Shown here in pieces: positions 12,345-22,156 of a stretch of DNA of 64,000 nt. The stretch spans positions 577,271 through 641,270 of the forward strand of contig QJPP01000676.1 of NCBI GenBank assembly GCA_003996215.1. Direction: 5' to 3'. The stretch comes from Jaltomata sinuosa. Lineage: Eukaryota > Streptophyta > Magnoliopsida > Solanales > Solanaceae. The notes below the pieces were generated by a model. It saw nothing but the letters and a program-made list of their open reading frames with translations. It was not told the DNA's origin and searched no databases. Within the stretch, counting starts at the first letter, position 1. The number at the start of each line of letters is the position of its first letter. The position numbers and the translations under genes are program-made.

Positions 12345-13185
12345 GTAAGGGGAACGAGTCTAAGTGTACGTTCGTAAGGCGAACGAGCCTGAATGTTCAT
12401 TTGTAAGGCGAACAAGCCTGAGGTGTTCCTTTATAAGGCGAACGAGCCTGGAGTGTTCCTTTGTAAGGCGAACAAGCCTGAACGTTCATTTGTAAGGCGA
12501 ACAAGCCTGGAGTGTTCATTTGTAAAGCGAACGAGCCTGAAGTGTTCCTTTGTAAGGCGAACGAGCCTGAATGTTCATTTGTAAGGTGAACAAGCCTGAA
12601 GTATTCCTTTGTAAGGCGAACAAGCCTGAAGTATTCCTTTGTAAGGCGAACGAGCCTGAATGTTCATTTGTAAGGCGAAAAAGCCTGAAGTGTTCCTTTG
12701 TAAGGCGAACGAGCCTGAATGTTCGTTTGTAAGGCGAACAAGCCTGAAGTGTTCCATTTGTAAGGCGAACGAGCCTGAATGTTCATTTGTAAGGCGAACA
12801 AGTCTGAAGTGTTCCATTTGTAAGGCGAACGAGCCTGAATGTTCATTTGTAAGGCGAACAAGCCTGAAGTGTCCTTTGTAAGGCGAACAAGCCTGAAGTA
12901 TTCCTTTGTAAGGCGAACGAGCCTGAATGTTCATTTGTAAGGCGAAAAAGCCTGAAGTGTTCCTTTGTAAGGCGAACGAGCCTGAATGTTCGTTTGTAAG
13001 GCGAACAAGCCTGAAGTGTTCCATTTGTAAGGCGAACGAGCCTGAATGTTCATTTGTAAGGCGAACAAGCCTGAAGTGTTCCATTTGTAAGGCGAACGAG
13101 CCTGAATGTTCATTTGTAAGGCGAACAAGCCTGAAGTGTCCCATTTGTAAGGCGGGATAACCTTAGATGTCCTTTTAAGGTGAAC
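12345..13185 (-). repeat. Tandem array of 29-30-bp units with a 267-bp higher-order repeat
   Basis: About 28 units run head to tail, each containing GTAAGGCGAACRAGCCTGAA and a short TTCMTTT linker. Two sub-types (…GCCTGAATG and …GCCTGAAGTG) alternate. The stretch near 12620-12886 is repeated almost exactly at 12887-13153, giving a 267-base period. AGGC and GCCT in every unit can pair over a 6-base loop. Long frames over the array in several registers (for example 189 codons at 12575-13144 on the minus strand) exist only because the unit lacks stops. The position, between gag and 3' LTR, is where Tat/Ogre elements carry satellite-like arrays. Confidence 0.93.
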
Positions 13186-14061
13186 GAGCCTACATATTAG
13201 TAGCTCAGTAGCAATAATAATCTGATTTCCATATTCAATGGATCAAAAGTAGCTTAACTAAATGCTAGTGGCTCAATTCAAGTATTTAGTGGCCAAAAGT
13301 AGCATAATTCGAAAGTATAAGGATAGAACATCTTAGCCTTTGCGTCAGATGCGAGAGGAAGCAGAGCATCTCTTAATGACGATTTTTTTTTCTTGATTGC
13401 GAAAATAATTTTGTGATTTACACTTGTTATTCCTGCATTCAAAGAAAAAGCTGTAAGTTTTAAAAGGTGAGATTGACACGTACCTTAACTTGTCTTTGTC
13501 TCTTTGCATTGTTTTGATTCTGTGAATTCGAGCGCGCCATGTATTTTGATAAAAAATTTGAGGACTTCTCAAAAATTTCTGCCCCAGTTTAAAATAAAAT
13601 ACTTTATGCAGGTCTTCCCGTATCGAAAGATTGCCTCCTTGTAGAATTTTTAAGGTTTCTCCAAACTCAGATAATATTTTCGTGTAAAGAGTCCTGTATT
13701 CCTGCTTCACTCAAAGAAGAATATTAGCACAAAAGATATGGTTGCCTTGCGCTTGACCATCACGATCCTAATTTTGAATCTGCATTATGATATTATTGGC
13801 CACTTGACAGATTAAAAGAATTTAGGCTTAATGAGTGGATAGCTTGGTCAAGGCCAATTCGATTTGAAAGTGAAAGGAGAAGAAATTTCTATTAGATTAA
13901 GACCGAACCCAGTAATGAGCTGCCTACATATCCAAATGGAAATCAGGTCAAATATAGTTCAGGAATACAAAAGAGAGTGAATAAAAGCAGAAAAAGTTTA
14001 TTGATCATACGACGGACAAATAGAGTACAATAACACTTTGTATATGAGAGTCTTGTTCTCA
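13186..14061 (-). other. Tat-A region between gag and tandem array
   Basis: No recognisable protein. It contains a second copy of the polypurine-like AAACTGGGGCAGAA site (about 13575-13590, minus strand) and a CTACAT block near 13903-13951. The 121-codon minus-strand frame at 13345-13710 spans the polypurine-like site and has no domain I recognise, so I do not call it. Confidence 0.5.
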
Positions 14062-15435
14062 TCAATTCCTTTGATGTAGCTTGCGGTTCCTTGTTAAATG
14101 TCTTGGAAATATTTTTGTTGGATCACCTTGAACAATGACTGCATTTATCATGACAGGATTACTGTTTAGTGATCTTTGCACTTTTATTTTGCCCTTCTCA
14201 ATCAGAGTCTGAATTTTGTGCCTCAATGCTGAGCATTCCTCGATATCATGACCTTGAATATTTGAATGATAAACACAACTTTTGGATGAATCAAAAGACG
14301 GAGATGAGTACCTAGGAATCCATCCCCTTATTGGTTTCAACACTCCTTGAGCCCACAATCTTTGAAATATACTCGATAAAGTTTCCGTTAAAGGAGTAAA
14401 GGTACGAGGTTTTCTCCCTTTTTGTGGAGAAGAATCGGGTGCCTGATACACCTCTGGAGAACTTTGTGGGTTATATGAATGGGGACGCTCATAAAAAATG
14501 GCATGGACTTGTTCAGAATTTTGATGATATTGTGTTTGAGGTATAGGGGTCGATATCTTATTTCCTTTCTCATCCTGTGAGCTCTTCGATGTTTGAAAGG
14601 CGGCTTGTATTGTAGAAACATCATTGATTCTCCCCATCTGAATGCCATATTCTAATTCTTTCCCAATTCGAATCAGATTATCAAAGCTTTGAATACTTGC
14701 GAAGTATAATGATTCATAATATACACCGTCGAGTGATCTTATGAAGGTTTGTACCAATTCTTCTTCAGGTACTGAAGGACGCACTTTAGAAGCTTCTAAT
14801 CTCCATCGTGTTACATATTCCTCAAAAGACTCGTGATTTAATTTTCTTAATCTGAGCAAATTTAGCATAGTTGCATCGGCCTTAATGTTGAACTTATATT
14901 GTTCTACAAAGTCTCGAGCCATATCTTCCCACGAATACCATTTGTCAAAGTCTTGTTTGACATACCATGTGAGTGCTATTCCCGATAAACTCTGAATAAA
15001 TAACCTCATAAGAAGAGCCTCGTTATGTCCTGTTCTAACCAATCTGCTGCAATAATCCTTAAGATGTGTGATTGGGTCCCCATGCCCATCAAACACATTG
15101 AATCTTGGAACTTTGTACCCTAGCGGCAATTCAATTCCCGGATGTAGACATAATTTCTTATACCTCATGTCATAAATATTTTCAGGGCGTAATTTTTCAT
15201 CCACCCTCTCTTCTAAATCATGAATCTTTTTTTGCAATGCACCTAGCTTGTTGTTCTCATCTTCGCTAGACATAATCATGCTCGGTAAATTACCACGATC
15301 AAAGTGGGCTGAAGATATTTGTTCAGGGAGTGTATGAGTAGGGACGGAGAGAGGAGATATAGTCCAAAAGGTGTTTTGCCTGGAGCTAGAAGGAAGAAGA
15401 CTAGCTTTCTTTCGAATACTGAGCATATTTGTCAT
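14062..15435 (-). CDS. gag: Gag polyprotein of Tat-A (457 aa, intact)
   Basis: This is an uninterrupted 457-codon gag, the structural protein that packages element RNA into cytoplasmic particles. Residues ~56-84 form a likely coiled coil (EDENNKLGALQKKIHDLEERV). The capsid-type gag core runs from about residue 107 (YKVPRFNVFDGHGDP) through WYVKQ (~158), the SWEDMARDFVEQY helix (~168) and WRLEASKVRP (~211). A C-terminal Cys/His motif, C387-x2-H390-x5-H396-x4-C401, matches the HSGVAGHDTEDC motif of Tat-B gag. It is a non-canonical knuckle typical of Tat-clade gags. No protease or RT follows in any frame before the tandem array. The start is the first ATG of the open frame, and an internal start at Met4 is possible. 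It may still be translated, since the element is young. Confidence 0.9.
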   Translation of the reverse strand: MTNMLSIRKKASLLPSSSRQNTFWTISPLSVPTHTLPEQISSAHFDRGNLPSMIMSSEDENNKLGALQKKIHDLEERVDEKLRPENIYDMRYKKLCLHPGIELPLGYKVPRFNVFDGHGDPITHLKDYCSRLVRTGHNEALLMRLFIQSLSGIALTWYVKQDFDKWYSWEDMARDFVEQYKFNIKADATMLNLLRLRKLNHESFEEYVTRWRLEASKVRPSVPEEELVQTFIRSLDGVYYESLYFASIQSFDNLIRIGKELEYGIQMGRINDVSTIQAAFQTSKSSQDEKGNKISTPIPQTQYHQNSEQVHAIFYERPHSYNPQSSPEVYQAPDSSPQKGRKPRTFTPLTETLSSIFQRLWAQGVLKPIRGWIPRYSSPSFDSSKSCVYHSNIQGHDIEECSALRHKIQTLIEKGKIKVQRSLNSNPVMINAVIVQGDPTKIFPRHLTRNRKLHQRN

Positions 15436-17008
15436 ATTGCAGATTGTTAGTCGAATCGATGTTCAAACGCTAGACAACCTTTGAGCAAAATTAAACACAA
15501 ATAAAATTATCATGTAGCATACATAAGCTTGAAACATTGAATAATAATGATGATAATGATAATGATACTTAAAAATAAAAGACGCCCAAAACGGACGAGA
15601 ATTAAAATTTAAAGAGTGATTTAAACGCAGAGATTTGAGCTTTGCACGAAATTTATGATAGTAACAAAACTTATGATTTCGAAGGTTCGGCACGATACTA
15701 GGATGAAATCTTAAGAGACAAGGGAGTCGTAGGATGAACAAAGTTGATTATTGTTGAACACTAGAGCTCTCTCCACCTTATTCTTTTCATCTAACGTTCA
15801 ACTTTAGTCAACCTTAGGAGAAGTAGATTCATGATTAACAAAGGAGGAATGCACGAAAGAAAATATCTTATGAAGAACAATATTATGGAGTCATAGAGTA
15901 GAATGCCTTATTTATCTGAGTAACAGATTACGATTTATTCAGAATTGAATTAAGGTTATGAAGGATCTATACAACTCAAAAGTTGCGAAAGTTGAAAGAT
16001 GACTCGAATGTTGATGATTGCAAGTCAAACTTATGATGAAATATGGACCCAAATAAATAAGATTTTGACAAAGAAAATAATATGTCCATGTAGAACGCGA
16101 CGAGTCAAGGATATTCTAAAGGTAACAAATTACCCTAAGAGGTTAGAAAGGTGTCTAGGATATCCTATCAAGAAATAGATCAAATCAAGAGATGGTTTGT
16201 ATGTCAAAAGAAGATTTCTAGAGGACAAGCTCAAATCATAACGTTAGAATAAAGGAGGATTTGACTAGGCCCTAAGATTGTATGATTTGGGCCTAAAGGA
16301 AAAAGGTACGGTACTATAAAATTACTTGCATTAAGTGCAAATAAATAAATTTTAACATCGCCTGGAGCTTGAAATTCTAAGAGCAAGGGATAGCTAGGAC
16401 ACGAATTAAATAATCGAGTAGGTAAAATAATAACGTAAACGTAAAGATTAACATATATGCATCATTTTTGTGTCACGAACACGCATTTAGTTAATACATG
16501 CATGACTCAAGTATAAGGGGTGGGTACAACGCTATCTTAGGTTTTCAAGATTTGGATGGACACAGACTCAAGGTTTTCCTATGCGAGGAGGCACGTGGTC
16601 ACGGTAGCAAAACTATCCGCTCACCCCACGTCTATGCCAACTCTCTAAAATGGATATTTGAAAGCATTTTGGAGAAGTGCAAAGGCACAACTCACGTGTA
16701 TAGTGTGTGAAAGTGTGAAGTTCCCAAGTGGGGGAAGTATGAACGGAATGTCAGTTATGAAAAGCGATAACATGTAGCATATAAAAAAAGGAAATTAACA
16801 TATTGAATAGTTAATGAAAGCAGTAAAGAAAAAAGCAAGTAAACAAATTAATAAAAAATCACAAGTAATTTGTCAAAAGAGCAAGCTAAACATGAAAAAT
16901 AAAAATAACGAAATTAATTAGGAAGAAAAAACATTTTTTTTTAAAAATAAAATAAGGTAACACAAATTCCCACATAACATAAAATCCGTAATGGTTAGAA
17001 CCTAAGTA
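15436..17008 (-). other. 5' leader of Tat-A
   Basis: About 1.57 kb between primer-binding site and gag. A block at about 16490-16740 matches 21765-21960 of Tat-B (core GTGATCACACGGTAG, CTCACCCCACG). The 70-codon plus-strand frame at 16498 and the 92-codon minus-strand frame at 15463 overlap this region and have no domain. I treat the leader as non-coding. Confidence 0.6.
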
Positions 17009-17026
17009 TCCCCAGCGGAGTCGCCA
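17009..17026 (-). other. Primer-binding site of Tat-A
   Basis: The minus strand reads TGGCGACTCCGCTGGGGA, three bases inside the LTR edge. This TGGCGACTC type is the site used by Tat/Ogre elements, described as complementary to a tRNA-Arg 3' end. The tRNA assignment is from memory. Confidence 0.85.
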
Positions 17027-17029
17027 TTC

Positions 17030-20000
17030 TGTCGCGCCCCATTTTTCTCGCGAAAAAGCGGGATTCGACGTGACAACTCTCTTTTAGGAAGAGAGCGTGA
17101 AGAGTCGCCACCTAACGAATTTAAGGCGCGTTAGGGCACCGTTCTAACTAATTATAATTAAATTAAATTTTAAGTCTACGCAACCAGAAATTGGGTAAGG
17201 GTTCAAGTTATCTCGAAAGGAAGGTGTTAAGCACCTTTCGAGGTCCACAAATGTGGGTCCCTGCTGGATTCGTTATTTATGTGGGAATAGGTGATAAATA
17301 ATAGGTCGATTAATTAAACTAAAGACTATGTAATCAAACAAGTGAGACTTTATTTAAAACAAGTATTTAAGCCAAATTAATTACTAAAATCTAAGTGAGA
17401 AAATCATGCAGGAATTAACGCAAGTAAATAAATAAACGGAAAAAAAATCAGATAAGGGAGAAGTCAGAAGTGACACAATGATATAGGAAAAGAGACCTAA
17501 TTACTAAGTGACTTAGTTAACTACCCCAAACAAATAGAAAGAAACAAACTTAGGTTAATTCTAACCTATTCGGATCAGCTCCCGGCTTATTATCGGAGAC
17601 AATTCCAAAGACATTGTCGTATTCTGCTCGGGTCGATTTCCATCATATCCGTCTATCTACCCACCTAAGTTGGTTATTAAGATTATTATTTTAAAAGCGC
17701 GCTAAACGAATGAAAAATACTAACGCGTCTTAAGATGCTTACCCGTCCCAACTTAACGTCCAAGAGGCATTTGGACTTACTATTTGGGTATGGGACTAGA
17801 CAAATAAAATCTTAGGTTTCCTAATTAGACATGGAAAAGCGTCAAGCAAAACAAGAAGGGACTTTTAAACAAGTAGCACATAACAGTCTCAAACATGCCT
17901 CTTAATCATTTAATGAAGGTACAAGGTGATAAACTATGCTTCAGAAATTAACGCCTTAATAAACTACAACTTCATTTCTAGTAGTATAGACGTGCAAAAA
18001 ATTTATTAATTAAATCTTATGAGCATGATATCTAAATGAAATAATGTACTGAAACAAATTTAAATCCTATAGGCATGCTATCTAAATGATTTAAGATGTT
18101 GAAAGCTTATTTAGTCCTATAGACATGGTAACTACTTAGTTTTAAAAAATGCTGAAACATACTGAACCCGATTTAGCATTTTGAAACAGCCTCTAACATG
18201 CTGAACTGATTTTAACATGATGAAACAGTTTCGACGTGCTGAATCCTATAGGCATGATTTCTAGTCGTGGTATATGCAGAAACTGAATTAACCCTATAGG
18301 CATGCTATCTAAAATACACATAACACTGATGCTGAAATCTATTTTAAACTAGACATGATTCTGATTTTGTTTAAAAGGTGAAGCTGATTTTAAACATGGC
18401 AACTAACTTGTTATTTATATGCTGAAACTGATTTTTTACAACTTAAAACATGGTAGCTAACTATCATAAATGCCGAAACATATTTAACTTATAACATGGC
18501 AACATGAACAGAATTGAAAACTGGTTTTAAGCCATAGAGCATGCTAATTATTTTAAAGCTAAAACGAACTTAAAACTATAGGCATGTTTTCTAGGTGTTT
18601 TCAAACAACTAAGGCAAATAGCACGTAGTTTGCCCCTCCCCCATAGCAGTCCCCCTAATGTATTTTATTACATCATCAAAGTTTTTTACAATAAATTATT
18701 ACAGAATCAATGAAATAAATAAGTAAAAAAAAAGAACTAATACAATATATAAGTCTAGCGAGATCTCCAAATTCCGAGCAACTCTTCACGATAAGACCCA
18801 TATTTTAATAGATCACCTGTCAAACATAGTAAACATAGGATTCGGAGGACATTTTTACCACCCATAGGATTGCCCCGACATGTCAGAGTTCCTGAGGATC
18901 TCAAGGATCCTAGGCAGTGCTTATGTCGGAGAATGAGGTGCATTAGGCCCTCCATAATTCACCCAAATACCACAGAACAGCCAAAGTGGAGCCAAATATA
19001 GTTGTATTAGCCAACAAAACTGCCAAACATACAACTTATTGGTTCGTGCTAACAGAAGATTAATGCAACAAAAACCAAACCAAACAGAAATATAAGTTCA
19101 TGCTTTTATGAACAACATTCCGATAATCATGGATAACACAAACGATTACACGTTCTAAAGGTAAACATGCATATGAATTGATATATACATAGGTAGAACA
19201 CTAACCAGTTATCCGCAAATAACAAGAAAATATTCAAAGTCGTCACTCTTAGCAATCAGTACCACTTTAGCAGCCGGAAAGAGAAGTTAAAAAGAAAAAG
19301 AGTAGTATTGTGTCAAAGTCTGAGAGATGAATGAAAAAGAAGAGTGTTTTCATAGTGAAAAATAGGACTTGGATTAAGGAAGGAAATAATTTTTTAAAGA
19401 GGGAATTAAGGGGATTCTTTCTTTTAACAGAAAAGTTGAACCAATTTGGTATAATCAAGTTCAAATTTACCATAAACAACAAGTAATCAAGCTGTCAAAA
19501 GATTAAAGGGATTTCACTAGTAAAAAATATTAAAAGAAATAAGCATATGGAGGCTCTTACAGATCAGTTTTAGGAAGAAAAGGGAGGCAATCATGGAGAC
19601 CTTTTCCTTAAGGAGAGTAGTGAAAATAAGCAAGGAGCATAACAAATTAATATTTACCCAAATTAGTCAAGTACCAAGGCTATTACATACTCTGTTAAAG
19701 GCAAGAAAATCAATGCTAAAGCTTTCCATAATCAAGTAAACACCAAGGCTGTTCTAAACTTTAAAGGGGAGAATTTGCCATAAATGGGTTTTCCTTATAA
19801 ATAAAACAATAAGGGTGGGGGTTACTAGCAACTAAAGTCAATCATTGATATGATTCATGAATCAATGCTTACCAAATATAAACGAATACTAAGCTATCAC
19901 AATTAAAATTCAAAAGAAAAAGAAAACATAAATCAAGCTCAAAAAAGGTCATCCAAAATCGTTCAAGGTTATCAAAGTATAATCATAAATATTCACATGT

Positions 20001-21509
20001 CAAACTTGTCACACTCATACCACAAAATCTGTTAATTTACCATTAAAAGGCACGAACTTAAATGACAAGCAACTTAACACAAATTTTCGCCAACGAGATT
20101 TCAATTAAGATCATAATATATGAAGGTCTGAAACTGAAGTGGCTCAACATATGCAAAGCATGTAGATGATGACCATAAACTCTTAATTTTACAAACAAAG
20201 CTGCCAAACCAACTACGATACTAAATCACAAAAATCCCAATGTTTGTGAGGTTAAGCAAATAAGAATTACAAATAGTTGAAACGAAAATTCACAAATCGA
20301 TACAAACAAAGAGCAACAGGATTAAAAGAATGAGCGCAGAAGAGATATACCGGACATAAATTCGAAGGAATTCATTATTAAAATAACTTTTCGATGCAAA
20401 AGAACGGAGATTGATGGATGAGCTTTCCACATCTTCGAACACGTTCTAGAAAATGGCAAATTAGACACCTTCGTCGGAGCCTCCCGCTATCCATCAGAGA
20501 AGAAGGAGCCTTGGGGGTTTTGGGGTTTTAACAGATGCAATGGAGAGGAGGGTATCAGAAATGGGATGGTCTAGTTTGGTGGTTTTTTAACTGGTGGTTC
20601 TCGGAGTGTGGCGACGGTGTTGAGGCAGTGAGAGTGGCTATTTTGGTGGTTGGAGAAGATGAGGGAGTGAGAGAGTTGAGGCAGCTGTGGGGTTGTGGGG
20701 GTGTTTTTGCCAGCCGGTGTTTATGGTGGTGACGGGCGGAATAGCGGTAAAGAGGAGAAGAGAGGGGAGGACGGGTGGACGATGGTGGTTTTCTGGCTAG
20801 GAAGGGTGGCTATTTGGTTCGCCGGAAGGGCGGAGGAGCGGAGGAAGAGGGTGGCTGTTTTGTGGGGTTTCAGGGGGGAAAATGAATTAGGTTTTAGGGG
20901 GATATGGGTGATTAAGAAAGGAAAGAGGGGGTGAGATTTAATCTCGACCGTTGATCACATTAGATCAATGGTTGAGATTTGATCTCATCGCGAGTCGGAT
21001 CCGGGTCGGTTGATGGGTTACGAAATTAGATAGTTGGAATTGAAATGGAGCATTTGAAATTGAGTCCAAATTGACTCAATTTTAGGCTAGAATTGAAAGA
21101 AATTGAATAAAAGGAGGCTAGAATTTAAATAAATTGGGAAGAAAATTAAAATCGGGCTGCTATTTAATAAATAAAATACTACGTATATAATTTAATAGAT
21201 AAAATAATAACTGACGATAATTATCGAGCAAAATTTTTTATTTAAAATTAATTACGTATATATATTGTACGTAAAATTAATGACATGTAATATTATACAA
21301 AATTTATGGTAAAATAGTAATAATTAAGAAATAAATTATATATTTGTAAATTGCATACGAATTTAAAAACTGTCAAGACGACGATAAAATACATGATTTA
21401 TTTAGTAAATAAAAGCAATACACGAGGAAAATTAAGCTTAAAAAATAAGAATAACTAGTAAAATAACAGCCCGTGAGAGGTATACGGAGGTCAAAATTGG
21501 GTGTCAACA
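17030..21509 (-). repeat. 5' LTR of Tat-A (4480 bp)
   Basis: Same length as 7213-11692, with about thirty differences by eye. Transcription of the element would start in this LTR and run leftward. The short frames at 18755, 19267, 20535 and 20695 repeat those of the other LTR and are not genes. Confidence 0.95.
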
Positions 21510-21514
21510 CCCGT
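21510..21514. repeat. Target-site duplication CCCGT, right copy (Tat-A)
   Basis: CCCGT directly follows the LTR end TGTCAACA and matches 7208-7212. Confidence 0.95.
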
Positions 21515-22134
21515 CAGTTGGTGTACGTAAAGGTTAGTGATACCCTCCCCTAAAGTTTTAATTAATTAGAGCAAATAGTCCATATTTAGGCACAATTATC
21601 TCTCAAATAGTACATAAATAATGATAAGTCATCACTTAGGGTCGGAAACCCGTTTGGACATTTGGGTAAAGTCGACTAATGGACTTAATACGCCTAACAC
21701 ATTAGGCCTCCTAGGTCATGAAATGATGCATGTTCCTAGTAAAGTGTATTGGTTTAGCTTTATCCTGGGTGAACTAAGAGTTGGGTAGACTCGGACTTGA
21801 GATATTCCTATGTGAGAAGGTACGTGATCACACGGTAGTAAAATTATCCGCTCACCCCACGCATGCACCGACTCTCTCAATATAAGATGTTTGAAAGAAT
21901 TTTGGAGAAGTGAAAGGACACAACTCGCGTGTACAATGTGTGTGGAAGTGTCAAATTTCTAGAAGTAGAGGAAATATGAACGGAATGATAATTTAAAGAA
22001 AGCAGTAACACATAAACAATTTATATCAAATAAACAATTGATAGTATGTAAAAAATAATTTATAACAAGTAAAGCAATTAAAGTAAACACATAAAGCCTA
22101 ATTAAACTAAGTCCATTATGGTTAGAACCTTAAT
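21515..22134 (-). other. 5' leader of Tat-B, right of the Tat-A insertion
   Basis: Continuation of Tat-B internal sequence. The 21765-21960 block is shared with the Tat-A leader. No coding sequence is seen. Confidence 0.6.
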
Positions 22135-22153
22135 GTTCCCATCAGAGTCGCCA
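22135..22153 (-). other. Primer-binding site of Tat-B
   Basis: The minus strand reads TGGCGACTCTGATGGGAAC, three bases inside the LTR edge at 22157. It shares its first nine bases with the Tat-A site, so the clade is the same even though the LTRs are mostly different. Confidence 0.85.
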
Positions 22154-22156
22154 AGC

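Larger units (their letters stand above)
7213..21509 (-). mobile_element. Tat-A: complete young Tat-clade element with intact gag and no pol
   Basis: A complete 14.3-kb LTR retrotransposon on the minus strand. Two LTRs of equal length (7213-11692 and 17030-21509, 4480 bp each) start TG and end CA, with a perfect CCCGT duplication outside. By eye the LTRs differ at about thirty positions (under 1%), so the insertion is recent and the youngest in this nest. The internal 5.3 kb holds a primer-binding site, a leader, one intact gag, a 3' region with a tandem array, and a polypurine tract. There is no protease, reverse transcriptase or integrase. This is the architecture reported for TR-GAG elements, which must borrow enzymes from an autonomous relative. 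Confidence 0.93.

Noticed and set aside
12345..13185. Possible CRISPR array or repeat protein gene (189-codon frame)
   Set aside because: Units are contiguous without unique spacers, the genome is a plant's, and long frames occur in several registers on both strands because the unit has no stops.
13345..13710. 121-codon frame between gag and array as a possible extra Tat protein
   Set aside because: It overlaps a polypurine-like site, has no recognisable domain and no counterpart in Tat-B.
16498..16710. 70-codon frame in Tat-A leader
   Set aside because: Antisense to the element. The underlying sequence is conserved with Tat-B, but that frame is not maintained there.
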